Assembly: GCF_000876015.1 (NCBI RefSeq)
Contig: NZ_BBQM01000014.1
Location: forward strand, 62,001 to 126,000
Direction: 5' to 3'
Source of the DNA: Cupriavidus basilensis
GTDB taxonomy: Bacteria > Pseudomonadota > Gammaproteobacteria > Burkholderiales > Burkholderiaceae
Length of the DNA stretch: 64,000 nucleotides
Each line of letters begins with the position of its first letter. Position 1 is the first letter of the stretch. Under the pieces are notes generated by a model, which saw only the letters and a list, made by a program, of their open reading frames with translations, was not told the DNA's origin and did no database searches. Below are positions 1 through 8,824 of this stretch, in pieces. Made by a program: the position numbers and the translations under genes.

Positions 1-1
1 G

Positions 2-736
2 GCCGTCCACGACGGTGGCGCGCGGCCCGACCGTGCCCTGTGCTATCCGGTCATCGCCGCGTTGACGGCCGCCATGCCGCAGCGCGAGGCGCCGCCCGAC
101 GCCGCGCGCTTCGCGCTCGGCGCGGCTCGCGCGCTGGGCCGCGCCGATCCGGTGTCGTCGGTCCAGGCGGCGCCGCTGCGCAGCTTCGACGGCGCGCTCT
201 ACCGCACCGGCACCGGCGCCTGGACCATCCTCCACGGCGACCGCCTGCCCGCGCCGCGCGCGCGCTTCATGATCGCGTACCTGCTCGGCCGCCAGTTGCT
301 TGGCGGTCCCGGCCTGGAGTTCGTGGAATGCGCCGACGAGGCGCTGATGGCGATGCCGGACGACGAATCGGCCGGCGGCCTGGCCTATGCCTTCGCGGCC
401 CGGCTGCTGATGCCGCTGGAGGCGTGCCGCCGCCACCTGCCCGGCGCGGTGGACCTCGACGCGCTGGCCACGCTGGCGCGGCGCCTCGGCCTGCCGCTGC
501 CGCACGTGGCGCGGCGCTGGCTGTCCTACACCGCGCAGCGCGCCGTGCTCACGCTCGGATGCGACGGCCGCCCGCTCGGCACGTGGGCCAGCGAGACCGC
601 GTTCGGCCTGCCCGCCGCCGATCTGGCGGGCACGCACATGGCGTGGGAAGACGGCATCGGCATCGGCCTGTCCTTCGGGCCCAGGCATGCCGCCGCGCGC
701 GCGGGGCAGCGCCGGCCCGCGGCGTTTCCGCGCTAG
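2..736 (+). CDS. ImmA/IrrE-like protein, degenerate, 5' end off the window
   Basis: The reading frame is open from the first bases, so the gene probably starts upstream; an internal TTG (62) or ATG (74) could also serve. The layout resembles DUF955 (ImmA/IrrE) proteins: a central helix after ARFMIAYLLG, an acidic strand (EFVECADE) and a downstream segment AYAFAARLLMP like the usual 'ANxFAxxLLMP' block. The zinc motif HExxH expected in the central helix (about 269-300) is replaced by YLLGRQ, so no zinc peptidase activity is predicted. It could be a non-catalytic sensor or a decaying gene. It ends convergently with the MFS gene across a GC-rich hairpin. The family assignment rests on pattern recall only. 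Confidence 0.5.
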   Translation, partial: AVHDGGARPDRALCYPVIAALTAAMPQREAPPDAARFALGAARALGRADPVSSVQAAPLRSFDGALYRTGTGAWTILHGDRLPAPRARFMIAYLLGRQLLGGPGLEFVECADEALMAMPDDESAGGLAYAFAARLLMPLEACRRHLPGAVDLDALATLARRLGLPLPHVARRWLSYTAQRAVLTLGCDGRPLGTWASETAFGLPAADLAGTHMAWEDGIGIGLSFGPRHAAARAGQRRPAAFPR

Positions 737-760
737 CGCCGGGGGCCACGTCCCCGGCGC
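736..760. terminator. hairpin between convergent genes
   Basis: A perfect 9-bp stem (GCGCCGGGG with CCCCGGCGC) and a 7-nt loop start on the last base of the TAG stop at 734-736. There is no U-tract. It lies between two converging genes and probably limits read-through in both directions. Confidence 0.5.
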
Positions 761-786
761 ATCATCGATGCCCGCTCAATTCCCGC

Positions 787-2097
787 TCAATGCTCGTGAT
801 GCAGGTACTTCGCCTGGCGCGGCAGCCGGAAGCTGACGGCGAACACGATCACCATCATCGCCGTCACGTACCAGTAGAAGCTCGACTCGTGGCCGAGCGA
901 CTTGAGATCGAGCGCGACGTATTCGGCCGAGCCGCCGAATACCGCGTTGGCCACCGCATAGGCCAGCCCCACGCCGAGCGCGCGGACCTCGGTCGGGAAC
1001 ATCTCCGCCTTCACGATGCCGCTGATCGAGGTGTAGAGGCTGACGATGGCCAGCGCCACGGAGATCAGCACGAACGCGGCGAACGGGCTGTGCACCGCCT
1101 TGAGCGCGGTCATCACCGGCACCGTGCCGAGCGCCCCGAGCGCGCCGAACAGCAGCATGTTGTTGCGCCGGCCGATGCGGTCCGACAGCATGCCGAACAG
1201 CGGCTGCATGCACATGTAGAGGAACAGGCAGCCCGTCATCACGTAGCTGGCGGTCTTGATCGACATGCCGGCCGTGTTGACGAGGTACTTCTGCATGTAG
1301 GTGGTGAACGTGTAGAAGATCAGCGAGCCGCCGGCGGTGTAGCCGAGCACCGTGAAGAAGGCCGCCTTGTGGTTGCGGAACAGCTCGGTGAGCGTGCCGG
1401 CTTCCTTGCTCGAGCGCGTGGCGGCCGAGGTGGTCTCATGCAGCGTGCGGCGCAGGAACAGCGCGATCACGGCGGTGATGGCGCCGACCACGAACGGGAT
1501 GCGCCAGCCCCAGGCCTTGAGTTCCGGCTCGTCGAGGAACTGCTGCAGCGCCACCACCACCAGCACCGCCAGCAACTGCCCGCCGATCAGCGTGACGTAC
1601 TGGAACGAGGAAAAGAAGCCGCGCTGGCCCTTGAGCGCGACCTCGCTCATGTAGGTCGCGGTGGTGCCGTACTCGCCGCCGACCGAGAGGCCCTGCAGCA
1701 GCCGCGCCACCAGCAGCAGCGCGGGCGCCCAGGCGCCGATGCTGGCATAGGTGGGCAGGCAGGCGATCAGCAGCGAGCCGCCGCACATCATCGTCACCGA
1801 CAGCAGCAGCGAGTTCTTGCGGCCGTGGCGGTCGGCGATGCGGCCGAACAGCCATCCGCCGATCGGGCGCATCAGGAAGCCCGCGGCGAACACGCCCGCG
1901 GTGTTGAGCAGTTGCGCGGTGGGGTCGGACTTGGGGAAGAACGAGCCGGCGAAGTAGATCGCGCAGAACGCGTAGACGTAGAAATCGAACCACTCGACGA
2001 GGTTGCCGGACGATGCGGCGACGATCGCGTAGATGCGCTTGCGTTTTTCTTCTGCGGTTGGGGGAGCGGTAAAAACGGGGGCGGAGAGATCGGTCAT
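787..2097 (-). CDS. MFS transporter, metabolite:H+ symporter (MHS) family
   Basis: This 436-aa protein has about 12 hydrophobic segments. The opening region ([16 protein letters not shown]) and the loop [15 protein letters not shown] between TM2 and TM3 are typical of the KgtP/ShiA/ProP metabolite:proton symporters, and a second RIGRR loop sits midway. It should import a small organic acid or related metabolite across the inner membrane; the substrate cannot be told. The ATG at 2097 was chosen because AAAAAGG lies about 7 nt upstream; an in-frame ATG at 2121 would add 8 residues. No catabolic gene is adjacent, so the context gives no substrate clue. Confidence 0.9.
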   Translation of the reverse strand: MTDLSAPVFTAPPTAEEKRKRIYAIVAASSGNLVEWFDFYVYAFCAIYFAGSFFPKSDPTAQLLNTAGVFAAGFLMRPIGGWLFGRIADRHGRKNSLLLSVTMMCGGSLLIACLPTYASIGAWAPALLLVARLLQGLSVGGEYGTTATYMSEVALKGQRGFFSSFQYVTLIGGQLLAVLVVVALQQFLDEPELKAWGWRIPFVVGAITAVIALFLRRTLHETTSAATRSSKEAGTLTELFRNHKAAFFTVLGYTAGGSLIFYTFTTYMQKYLVNTAGMSIKTASYVMTGCLFLYMCMQPLFGMLSDRIGRRNNMLLFGALGALGTVPVMTALKAVHSPFAAFVLISVALAIVSLYTSISGIVKAEMFPTEVRALGVGLAYAVANAVFGGSAEYVALDLKSLGHESSFYWYVTAMMVIVFAVSFRLPRQAKYLHHEH

Positions 2098-2587
2098 GAT
2101 TTGCCTTTTTGATTTCGTCATGCCGCCCCGCGCCAAGGAGGCCACGGGGGCCAAGCCGGCATGCAGGCGTCCAGTGTACTGCGATTGCGCCGGCGCGGCC
2201 GTCCTGCGTGCCTGTCGCCGCATGGCGGCGGCGCGACATGGCGCGTATGGACCTGTCACGGCGTGACATTCCGGACGGCCGGTTTTCTCGCGCGCGGCGG
2301 ATGTGGCGAGCCGCGCGCCGGCACAAGGCACGAACGCATGCCGCGCCGGCTCTGGCGCGGAAGGGGGGATCCATGCTGGGGATGGGTCGATGGGGCGCGC
2401 CGCCTTCGGCGGCGCGCGGCGCGGTTGCGCGGGCGCTGCCCGTGGGCGTGTTTCCCGGAAGATGGCGCGTGCTGGTGTGCACCGTCGCGGCCACGCCAAT
2501 GCGGTCTGCCCTGGCGGCGCGGACAGCCGTGCAGGCCGCGGAAGCGCGGTGCCTGCGGTGTCCTTGCTGCGTGTCCTGCCGCGCGCG
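2098..2587. other. intergenic stretch without a supported gene
   Basis: The open frames here are arginine- and cysteine-rich and look like random translation of GC-rich DNA. Its left part should hold the promoter of the MFS gene; no clear promoter or repeat was recognised. Confidence 0.5.
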
Positions 2588-3016
2588 CTACTGCGCTTCC
2601 TGCGGCGGTTCCGTGCGCTGTTCCTGGCGCGGCTCCTGCGCTTCCTGCGGCCACACGGCGTCCACGTCCCGGAGCAGGTGGCCCGCCAGGATGTAGTCGC
2701 CCAGCCGGGTGGCCTTGGCCTCGAGATCGAGCAGTTCGTGGTCGGCCAGCGTGCCGAGGTCGAACTGGCAATACAGGTTGCGTTGGCGGAAGGTGGTCTT
2801 GGTCTTGGCCAGCCCCTCGATCAGGGCTTCGCGTGAATGGACGGCGATGCTTTCCTGTCCCCGGTACTGCACTTTAATGCCGCGTTTCTCTCCGAGCCGG
2901 CCCAGTTCGACGGCATCCTGCCATCCGGTCTCATAGTCCAGCTCAAGGGCCAGCACATCTTTCGATGCGAGAAGCCGAAGCGCTTCTGCTTTGCTGCTAG
3001 CTCGCACTATTGACAT
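2588..3016 (-). CDS. hypothetical protein behind a LexA-box promoter
   Basis: This 142-aa protein ([20 protein letters not shown] at the N-terminus) matches no family I recognise. It is charged, mixed alpha/beta in look, has no signal peptide or membrane segment, and ends in a low-complexity Gln/Glu/Pro tail (PQEAQEP...PPQEAQ). The ATG at 3016 is preferred because AGAGG sits 5-6 nt upstream; a GTG at 3022 is the alternative. About 190 bp upstream lies a near-consensus promoter with an SOS box, so damage-inducible expression is likely. The gene is single and is followed by the MFS gene after about 490 bp. The function is unknown. Confidence 0.75.
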   Translation of the reverse strand: MSIVRASSKAEALRLLASKDVLALELDYETGWQDAVELGRLGEKRGIKVQYRGQESIAVHSREALIEGLAKTKTTFRQRNLYCQFDLGTLADHELLDLEAKATRLGDYILAGHLLRDVDAVWPQEAQEPRQEQRTEPPQEAQ

Positions 3017-3204
3017 CCACACCTCTTATATCGACTTGGAGACACTATCAAAAAAAATCCTGGCGTCATTGCGCGGTCGCGGCAGTGCGGTCACGGCAAC
3101 TACCGGCTGAATATGCCGGCTGAATGCACCGGCCGAACCGTTCGTGCCGTCCGCGGCCGCGTGCGTCGTGGCCAGGATCGTTCGGCTTTGTTCCGATAAC
3201 GTCT

Positions 3205-3232
3205 CTTATATACTGTACGAATATACAGTCAA
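3205..3232 (-). promoter_or_regulatory. sigma-70 promoter reading leftward
   Basis: On the minus strand, TTGACT (3232-3227) and TATAAG (3210-3205) are separated by 16 bp, each matching the consensus at five of six positions. It points at the 142-aa gene and would give a leader of about 180 nt. The LexA box fills the spacer. Confidence 0.6.
3213..3228. promoter_or_regulatory. LexA (SOS) box
   Basis: CTGT-N8-ACAG with an AT-biased centre, flanked by TA and T as in the enterobacterial consensus TACTG...CAGTA. It lies exactly between the -35 and -10 elements of the leftward promoter, where bound LexA would block RNA polymerase. Confidence 0.7.
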
Positions 3233-3336
3233 CGCGCGGTTGCAGCAAGGGGTTGCCCCCGGGCCGTCCGCGTTGCCGCGCCGCGAGCGGCCTGCGGCGC
3301 CCGCGGCGGCCTCCATTTTCCTCCAGTCTCGTCGTT

Positions 3337-6189
3337 TCAGGGGGACGGCGTTGCCGTTTCCGCCGCGCTGTCCGTCTTCATGGTGGCGCCGGCGTTTTGC
3401 GCTGCCGTGACAGAGAAATCCCCGGCGTATATCTGGACCACCCTGGCCGGGTCCAGGTACTGGCGGATCGCCGCGTTGACCTGCTCGACGCTCGCCGTGG
3501 CGATACCTTGCTCGAACTTCGTGACATAGCGCATGGTGCGTCCCAGGAACAAGTGGCTGGCCAGCATGCCGGCCAGCGATGCGTCGCTGGTGCGCGCCAG
3601 CGCGCCTTGCTGCAGCAGGCCGCTCCTGGCCTGCCCCAGCTCCTCCGCCGTGATGCCGCGCGCCGCCAGCCGCGCCAGTTCCTCCTGCACGCCGCGCCGG
3701 AGCTTGTCCAGGTTCTGCGGCGCATAGGCCGCCTGCATGCCGAAGCGCCCGTTGCCGTCGAGCGCGCCGACCCGCACGAAGCTGCCCACACTGTAACTGA
3801 TGCCGTCCTGCTGGCGCAGGCGGTCGGCCAGGCGGCTCTTGAGCGGGTTGCCGCCGAAGACGCGGTTGGCGATCACCAGCGCCGGATAGTCGGGCGCGTC
3901 GCTGGTCAGCGGCACCGGCAGCGCCGCCATGTAGACGGCATTGGCCTTGCCGGCGGTCTCGCGGGTCAGGCTGGCCGGCGGCAGCGCCACGAACGGGCGC
4001 GCGATGCGGACATAGGGCGCCCGCGCGCGCCAGTCGCCGAACAGGCTGGCCAGCTGGGCGCGCGCCGCCGGCTGGTCGAAGTCGCCGACCAGCGCGACCT
4101 GCCCGTTGTCCGCGCCGTAGAAGCGCGCGTGGAAGGCGCGCACGTCCTCCAGCGTCAGCCGCGTGAGCGCGTCCATGTCTTCCTGCGGCGTGGCCACGTA
4201 GCGCGGGTCGCCGGCGGGGTAGGGGTTGCCGTGCCGCCCGAGCTCGGTGGCGGCGATCGTCTCCGGCCGTCCCAGCCCGCTGGCGATGCCGGCGATGGCG
4301 TTGGCGCGCAGCGTCTCGAACTCGGCCGCGGGCAGGCTCGGCGCGCGCAGCACGTCGCGGATCAGCGCCAGCGTCTGCGCCAGCGTGTCGCGCCGCGCCT
4401 CGAAGCGCACCGTGACCGCTTCCTCGTCGCCCTGCACCGAGACCGAGGCCTTGAGCGCGGCCAGGCGGTCCGAGATCTGCTGCCGGTCCAGGCTGGTCGT
4501 GCCGCGCATCAGCATGGCGGCGGTGAGGTCGCCGGCCGCGCCCAGCCCGCGCAGGCTGTCGAGGTCGCCCATGCGCAGCACGATGCGCCCGCTCACGGTC
4601 TGCCCGCGGCTGGGCTTGGGCAGCAGCGCGAACTGCATGCCGTTGGCCAGCGCGCCGCGCAGCGTGTGCGCCTCGATGTTCTCCGGGCTGGGATCGAAGG
4701 CGGCCACCTCGGCCTTGGCCGGCTGGGGCCGGAAGCCGGCCACCAGCGCCGCGACGTCCGGCGCGGCGGGCATCGCCGCCGGCGCCAGCGCGGCGTTGGC
4801 CGCCTCGCCGGGCATGTCGAGCGGGATGAAGCGGCCGAGCGTGCGGTTGCTCGGGCGCAGGTAGTTCTGCGCCACGCGCTGCAGGTCGGCCAGCGTGACC
4901 TGCGCGGCCTGGTCGCGCGCGATCAGCAGCAGGCGCCAGTCGCCCTTGGCGATGGCCTCGGACAGCGCCACCGCGTAGCCGGCCGGATTCTCTAGCAGGC
5001 GCTCGTAGGCGTTGAGCAGGCGGGTGCGCGCGCGGTCCAGCTCCACCTGCGTCACCGGGTGCGCGCCGAAGCCTTCCACCTGCGCCACCAGCGCCGCGCG
5101 CGCGGCTTCCAGGTCCTGCGTCTTGCTCGCGCCGGCGGCGAACAGCACCGAGCCGGGGTCGCGCATGGCCGCCACCGAGCCGGACTGCCAGGTGGCGCGG
5201 CCGGTCTCGACCAGCGCCTTGTACAGGCGCCCGCCGGCGCCGTCGGAGAGGATGTCCGCCAGCAGCTGCATGGCCACCACGTCCGGGTGCGCGCCCGGCG
5301 CGATGTGGTACTGCACGGCCACCATCTGCGCGTCGCCGGCGCGCCGCAGCGTGACCTCGCGCGTGCCTTCCTGCGGCGGCTCCACGGTGTACTGCGCCGG
5401 CAGCGTGCGCGCCGGCTTCGGAATCGGGCCGAAGTACGCGCCGATGCGCGCCAGCGTGGCGGCCGCGTCGAACTTGCCGGCCACCACCAGCACCGCGTTG
5501 TCGGGCTGGTAGTAGCGGCGGTAGAAGTCCTGCAGGTTGCCGATGGCGACGTGCTCCACGTCGCTGCGCGCGCCGATCGGCACCTTGCCGTAGTTGTGCC
5601 AGCGGTAGGCCGCCGCGCGCATCTGCTGCGCCAGCATGGGGCCGGGCTCGTTCTCGGCGCGCTCCATCTCGTTGCGCACCACCGTCATCTCGCTGTCGAG
5701 CGCGGCGCGGGCGATGAAGCTGTTGACCATGCGGTCCGCCTCCATCTTCAGCGCCCAGTCCAGGTTCTCCTCGCTGGCGGAGAAGCTCTCGAAGTAGTTG
5801 GTGCGGTCGAAGCCGGTGGTGCCGTTGAACTGCATGCCGCGGCGCGTGAGCTCCTGCGCGATGGTGTTGCCGGGCAGCGACGGCGTGCCCTTGAACAGCA
5901 GGTGCTCGAGCAGGTGCGCCATGCCGGTCTCGCCGTAGTTCTCGTGGCGGCTGCCGACCAGGTAGGTCATGTTGACCGTGGTCACGGGCTGCGCCGCGTC
6001 GGGCGCCAGCAGTACGCGCAGGCCGTTGGGCAGGCGGTATTCGGTGATGCCCTCGGCGCTGGCCACCTGCGCCGGCGCGGTGGCGGCGGGTGTGGGCGGC
6101 ACGGCGGGCGGCACGGCGGGCGCCGCGGGCGCGGCGGTGCTGAAGGCGAGGGCGAGCAGGCAGGTAAGGCGCTGGAGAGCGTGGCGCAT
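3337..6189 (-). CDS. M16 family periplasmic zinc metallopeptidase
   Basis: This 950-aa protein starts with a Sec signal peptide (hydrophobic core LTCLLALAFS, Ala-Pro-rich cleavage region near residue 23). It has the inverted zinc motif HLLEH (H92, E95 catalytic, H96) followed about 75 residues on by the NEMERAENEP block that supplies the third ligand. The length fits two M16 plus M16_C halves in one chain, the PqqL/pitrilysin arrangement; the second half lacks HxxEH, as expected for the non-catalytic half. It should degrade peptides in the periplasm. It stands alone between oppositely read genes; the function of the family in these bacteria is not well defined. Confidence 0.9.
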   Translation of the reverse strand: MRHALQRLTCLLALAFSTAAPAAPAVPPAVPPTPAATAPAQVASAEGITEYRLPNGLRVLLAPDAAQPVTTVNMTYLVGSRHENYGETGMAHLLEHLLFKGTPSLPGNTIAQELTRRGMQFNGTTGFDRTNYFESFSASEENLDWALKMEADRMVNSFIARAALDSEMTVVRNEMERAENEPGPMLAQQMRAAAYRWHNYGKVPIGARSDVEHVAIGNLQDFYRRYYQPDNAVLVVAGKFDAAATLARIGAYFGPIPKPARTLPAQYTVEPPQEGTREVTLRRAGDAQMVAVQYHIAPGAHPDVVAMQLLADILSDGAGGRLYKALVETGRATWQSGSVAAMRDPGSVLFAAGASKTQDLEAARAALVAQVEGFGAHPVTQVELDRARTRLLNAYERLLENPAGYAVALSEAIAKGDWRLLLIARDQAAQVTLADLQRVAQNYLRPSNRTLGRFIPLDMPGEAANAALAPAAMPAAPDVAALVAGFRPQPAKAEVAAFDPSPENIEAHTLRGALANGMQFALLPKPSRGQTVSGRIVLRMGDLDSLRGLGAAGDLTAAMLMRGTTSLDRQQISDRLAALKASVSVQGDEEAVTVRFEARRDTLAQTLALIRDVLRAPSLPAAEFETLRANAIAGIASGLGRPETIAATELGRHGNPYPAGDPRYVATPQEDMDALTRLTLEDVRAFHARFYGADNGQVALVGDFDQPAARAQLASLFGDWRARAPYVRIARPFVALPPASLTRETAGKANAVYMAALPVPLTSDAPDYPALVIANRVFGGNPLKSRLADRLRQQDGISYSVGSFVRVGALDGNGRFGMQAAYAPQNLDKLRRGVQEELARLAARGITAEELGQARSGLLQQGALARTSDASLAGMLASHLFLGRTMRYVTKFEQGIATASVEQVNAAIRQYLDPARVVQIYAGDFSVTAAQNAGATMKTDSAAETATPSP

Positions 6190-6357
6190 GCGAAGGCGGC
6201 AAGAGAAGTCCGGAGGCCGATTCTAGCCGCTGCCGCGCGGCGTGGCGGCACGGCGCCGCGTTTTCCGAAATTTCCGCGTTTTGCCGCACCGCAGCAGGCC
6301 AAGGCAAATGTCCGAATCCGGCTAATGCCGCGCGCGCGGCGGGTTAGCATGCACGCT

Positions 6358-7845
6358 ATGAAACTCGATCCGGACACCTGCTACAAGGCCGTGGCCTCGC
6401 ACGACCGCCGCTTCGACGGGCGCTTCTTCGTGGGCGTGTCGTCCACCGGGGTCTATTGCCGGCCGGTATGCGCGGTGCGCACGCCCAAGCGCGAGAACTG
6501 CACGTTCTACGAGACCGCGGCGGCGGCCGAGAAGCGCGGCTTCCGCCCGTGCCTGCGCTGCCGGCCGGAGTTGGCGCCGGGGCACGGCCTGTCGGACCTG
6601 TCCGGGCGGCTGGCCCAGGCCGCCGCCACGCTGATCGACGAAGGCTTCATGGTGGACGCCGGCGTGGCCGCGCTGGCCGCGCGCATCGGCGTCACCGAGC
6701 GCCACCTGCGCCGGCTGTTCGACGCGCAGTTCGGCGTCTCGGTGCTGGAATACGCGCAGACCCAGCGGCTGCTGCTGGCCAAGCGCCTGCTGACCGACAC
6801 CGCGCTGACGGTGACGGATGTCGCGCATGCCGCCGGCTTCGGCAGCGTGCGGCGCTTCAACGACGTGCTCAAGACGCGCTACGGACTCACGCCGCTGGCC
6901 ATGCGCAGGCGCGCCGCCGACAACGTGGCCGACGAGCTCGTGTTCGAGCTCGGATACCGCCCGCCGCTGGCCTGGGCCGCGTGGCTGCAGTTTGTCGGCG
7001 TGCGCGCCGTGGACGGCATCGAGCAGCTCGGCGACGGCACCTACGCGCGCACGCTGGCCATCGACAGCGGCGGCGCCACGCACCTGGGCTGGCTGCGGCT
7101 CGAGCACGTGCCGCGCCGCCACGTGGTGCGCGTGGCGCTGTCCGGCACGCTCGCGCACGTGATTCCGCAAGCGCTGGGGCGCGTGCGCCGGCTGTGCGAC
7201 CTGGGCTGCCGGCCCGACGTGGTGGACCGCCACCTCGGCCCGCTCGCCGCCGAGGCGCCCGGCATGCGCCTGCCCGGCGCGGTGGACGGCTTCGAGATCG
7301 CCGTGCGCGCGGTGGTGGGCCAGGTGATCTCGGTCAGGCACGCGCGCACGCTGCTGGCGCGCCTGGCCGCGCATCACGGCCCCGCGCTGGCGCAGCCCGC
7401 GCCGGGCCTGCGCCATGGCTTCCCGAGTGCCGCCGCGCTGGCGCAGGTCACGCCCGAAGCGCTGCGCGAGATCGGCATCCCGCTGGCCAAGGGCCGCGCC
7501 ATCCGCGCCATCGCCAGCCGCGTCGCGGCCGGCGAACTGAAGCTTGACCCGAGCGCCGCGCCCGAGGAAACCATCGCGCGCCTGTGCGCGATCGAAGGCG
7601 TGGGCGACTGGACCGCGCAATACGTGGCGATGCGCGCGCTGGGCTGGCCGGACGCGTTTCCCGGCACCGACTACGCGCTGCGCAAGGTGCTCGGCATCGC
7701 CACCGTGCGCGCCATGAAGCAGCACGCCGCGCAGTGGGCCCCGTGGCGGGCCTACGCCGCCATCCACCTGTGGCGGCGTTATGAGGAACGCAAGGAGCCG
7801 GCGCCGGCCGGCCAGGAAAAGGCAGAGAAAAAGGACACGCCATGA
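6358..7845 (+). CDS. Ada-type regulator fused to AlkA 3-methyladenine DNA glycosylase
   Basis: This 495-aa fusion carries three parts. Residues 1-75 are the Ada methylphosphotriester domain with its four zinc cysteines (CRPVC and CLRC motifs). Residues 80-185 are an AraC-type helix-turn-helix region. The rest is an AlkA-like HhH-GPD glycosylase with the IEGVGDWTAQY hairpin and the catalytic Asp in FPGTDYALRK. It should sense DNA methylation by accepting a methyl group and also excise alkylated bases. The ATG at 6358 is chosen because the protein then begins like relatives (KLDPDTCYKA); ATG 6349 is possible. The stop overlaps the ogt start by 4 nt, so the two are co-translated. Confidence 0.93.
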   Translation: MKLDPDTCYKAVASHDRRFDGRFFVGVSSTGVYCRPVCAVRTPKRENCTFYETAAAAEKRGFRPCLRCRPELAPGHGLSDLSGRLAQAAATLIDEGFMVDAGVAALAARIGVTERHLRRLFDAQFGVSVLEYAQTQRLLLAKRLLTDTALTVTDVAHAAGFGSVRRFNDVLKTRYGLTPLAMRRRAADNVADELVFELGYRPPLAWAAWLQFVGVRAVDGIEQLGDGTYARTLAIDSGGATHLGWLRLEHVPRRHVVRVALSGTLAHVIPQALGRVRRLCDLGCRPDVVDRHLGPLAAEAPGMRLPGAVDGFEIAVRAVVGQVISVRHARTLLARLAAHHGPALAQPAPGLRHGFPSAAALAQVTPEALREIGIPLAKGRAIRAIASRVAAGELKLDPSAAPEETIARLCAIEGVGDWTAQYVAMRALGWPDAFPGTDYALRKVLGIATVRAMKQHAAQWAPWRAYAAIHLWRRYEERKEPAPAGQEKAEKKDTP

Positions 7846-8378
7846 TTGCCTACCGCATCATCCCCAGCCCGCTCGGCGACGTGCTGCTGCGCGCCGACGA
7901 GGCCCGCCTGAGCGGGCTGTTCTTCGTGGGGCAAAAATACTATCCCGCGGCGGCCACGCCGGCCGCGGCCGTGCCCGCCGCCGCGCGGGCCGTCTTCGAG
8001 CAGGCCGCCGGCGAGCTCGAAGACTATTTCGCCGAGCGCCTGCGGGCCTTCACGGTGCCGCTGGCGCTGGGCGGCAGCGCGTTCCAGCATGCCGTGTGGC
8101 AGGCCCTGTGCGCGATCCCGTTCGGCGAGACCGTCTCCTACGGCGGACTCGCCGCCGAGCTGGGCCTGCCGCCCACGCACGCGCGCGCCGTGGGCGGCGC
8201 GGTGGGCCGTAACCCGCTCTCGGTGATCGTGCCGTGCCACCGCGTGCTGGGCGCCGGCGGCGGCCTCACCGGCTATGCCGGCGGCACCGACCGCAAGCGG
8301 GCGCTGCTGCGGCTCGAGGGCACCGCCGCGGCGACCGCGCTGCCCATCCTGCGTCAGTCGGCGTTGGCATTTGCATGA
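7842..8378 (+). CDS. ogt: methylated-DNA-[protein]-cysteine S-methyltransferase
   Basis: This 178-aa protein has the O6-alkylguanine transferase active site PCHRV with the acceptor cysteine, the preceding GxxVGRNPL segment and the helix-turn-helix region ETVSYGGLAAELG. It removes O6-methyl groups from guanine in a suicide reaction. It overlaps the Ada-AlkA gene by ATGA, so this organism splits the functions of E. coli Ada: the phosphotriester sensor is fused to AlkA and the O6-methylguanine acceptor is a separate downstream gene. No other ORF follows in the operon. Confidence 0.95.
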   Translation: MIAYRIIPSPLGDVLLRADEARLSGLFFVGQKYYPAAATPAAAVPAAARAVFEQAAGELEDYFAERLRAFTVPLALGGSAFQHAVWQALCAIPFGETVSYGGLAAELGLPPTHARAVGGAVGRNPLSVIVPCHRVLGAGGGLTGYAGGTDRKRALLRLEGTAAATALPILRQSALAFA

Positions 8379-8824
8379 GCGGGAGGGCGCCGGCCCGCCT
8401 TGCCGATTTATTCGCCGGAACAATGTCAGATCATTAAGAAATAAAAAGGACATTTATTCGGATTTAATTCCCGCGATGCCTGGCATCGGCCGAATAAATG
8501 CAATCGGCCTCGGCCGCCGCGTATGCTTCAATACGCGGAGAAATCCGCATCGCCGGGCGCGCCGGTCCCCGCCGCGCCGCATCCCGCCAGCCGCCGCGGC
8601 GCGGCGTTCATCGCGTGAAATGTCCATACATCCATAAACATAAATATCATGTAATTACGCGTGTAATAAGATTTAACATTTCATGAAGTGCTTAATGGTT
8701 CCACGACACCGACCTGTCATGTGATCGACCAATACTACCGGCGCCTCACAACAGCTCGATTTTCTTGCAGTTCCCCCGAGCTTCTCAATAAAAACGGTAG
8801 GTCCTCACATATCCCGGAGTAGGA
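8379..8824. other. AT-rich intergenic region
   Basis: No gene is supported in these 446 bp. The right half (about 8600-8720) is strikingly AT-rich compared with the rest of the window and probably contains the promoter of the lipoprotein operon that begins at 8825. The left half contains a nested inverted repeat listed separately. Confidence 0.5.
8451..8500. repeat. nested inverted repeat
   Basis: Outer arms CATTTATTCGG (8451-8461) and CCGAATAAATG (8490-8500) are perfect 11-bp complements. Between them, CGATGCC (8474-8480) and GGCATCG (8482-8488) form a second perfect palindrome around one base. It lies 70 bp after the ogt stop. It could be a terminator without U-tract or a protein-binding palindrome. 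Confidence 0.6.

Noticed and set aside
3066-3248. 60-codon minus-strand frame between the LexA box and the 142-aa gene
   Set aside because: Its start lies upstream of the predicted transcription start and it has no ribosome site; treated as leader RNA.
3206-6307. Very long minus-strand frame of about 1030 codons overlapping the M16 peptidase
   Set aside because: It is out of frame with the peptidase on the same strand and its translation is almost all Arg, Ala and Gly; no motif is present.
8684-8745. Possible PhoB box before the phosphoesterase operon
   Set aside because: One good half site (CTGTCAT) but the partner half 11 bp away matches at only about four of seven positions.
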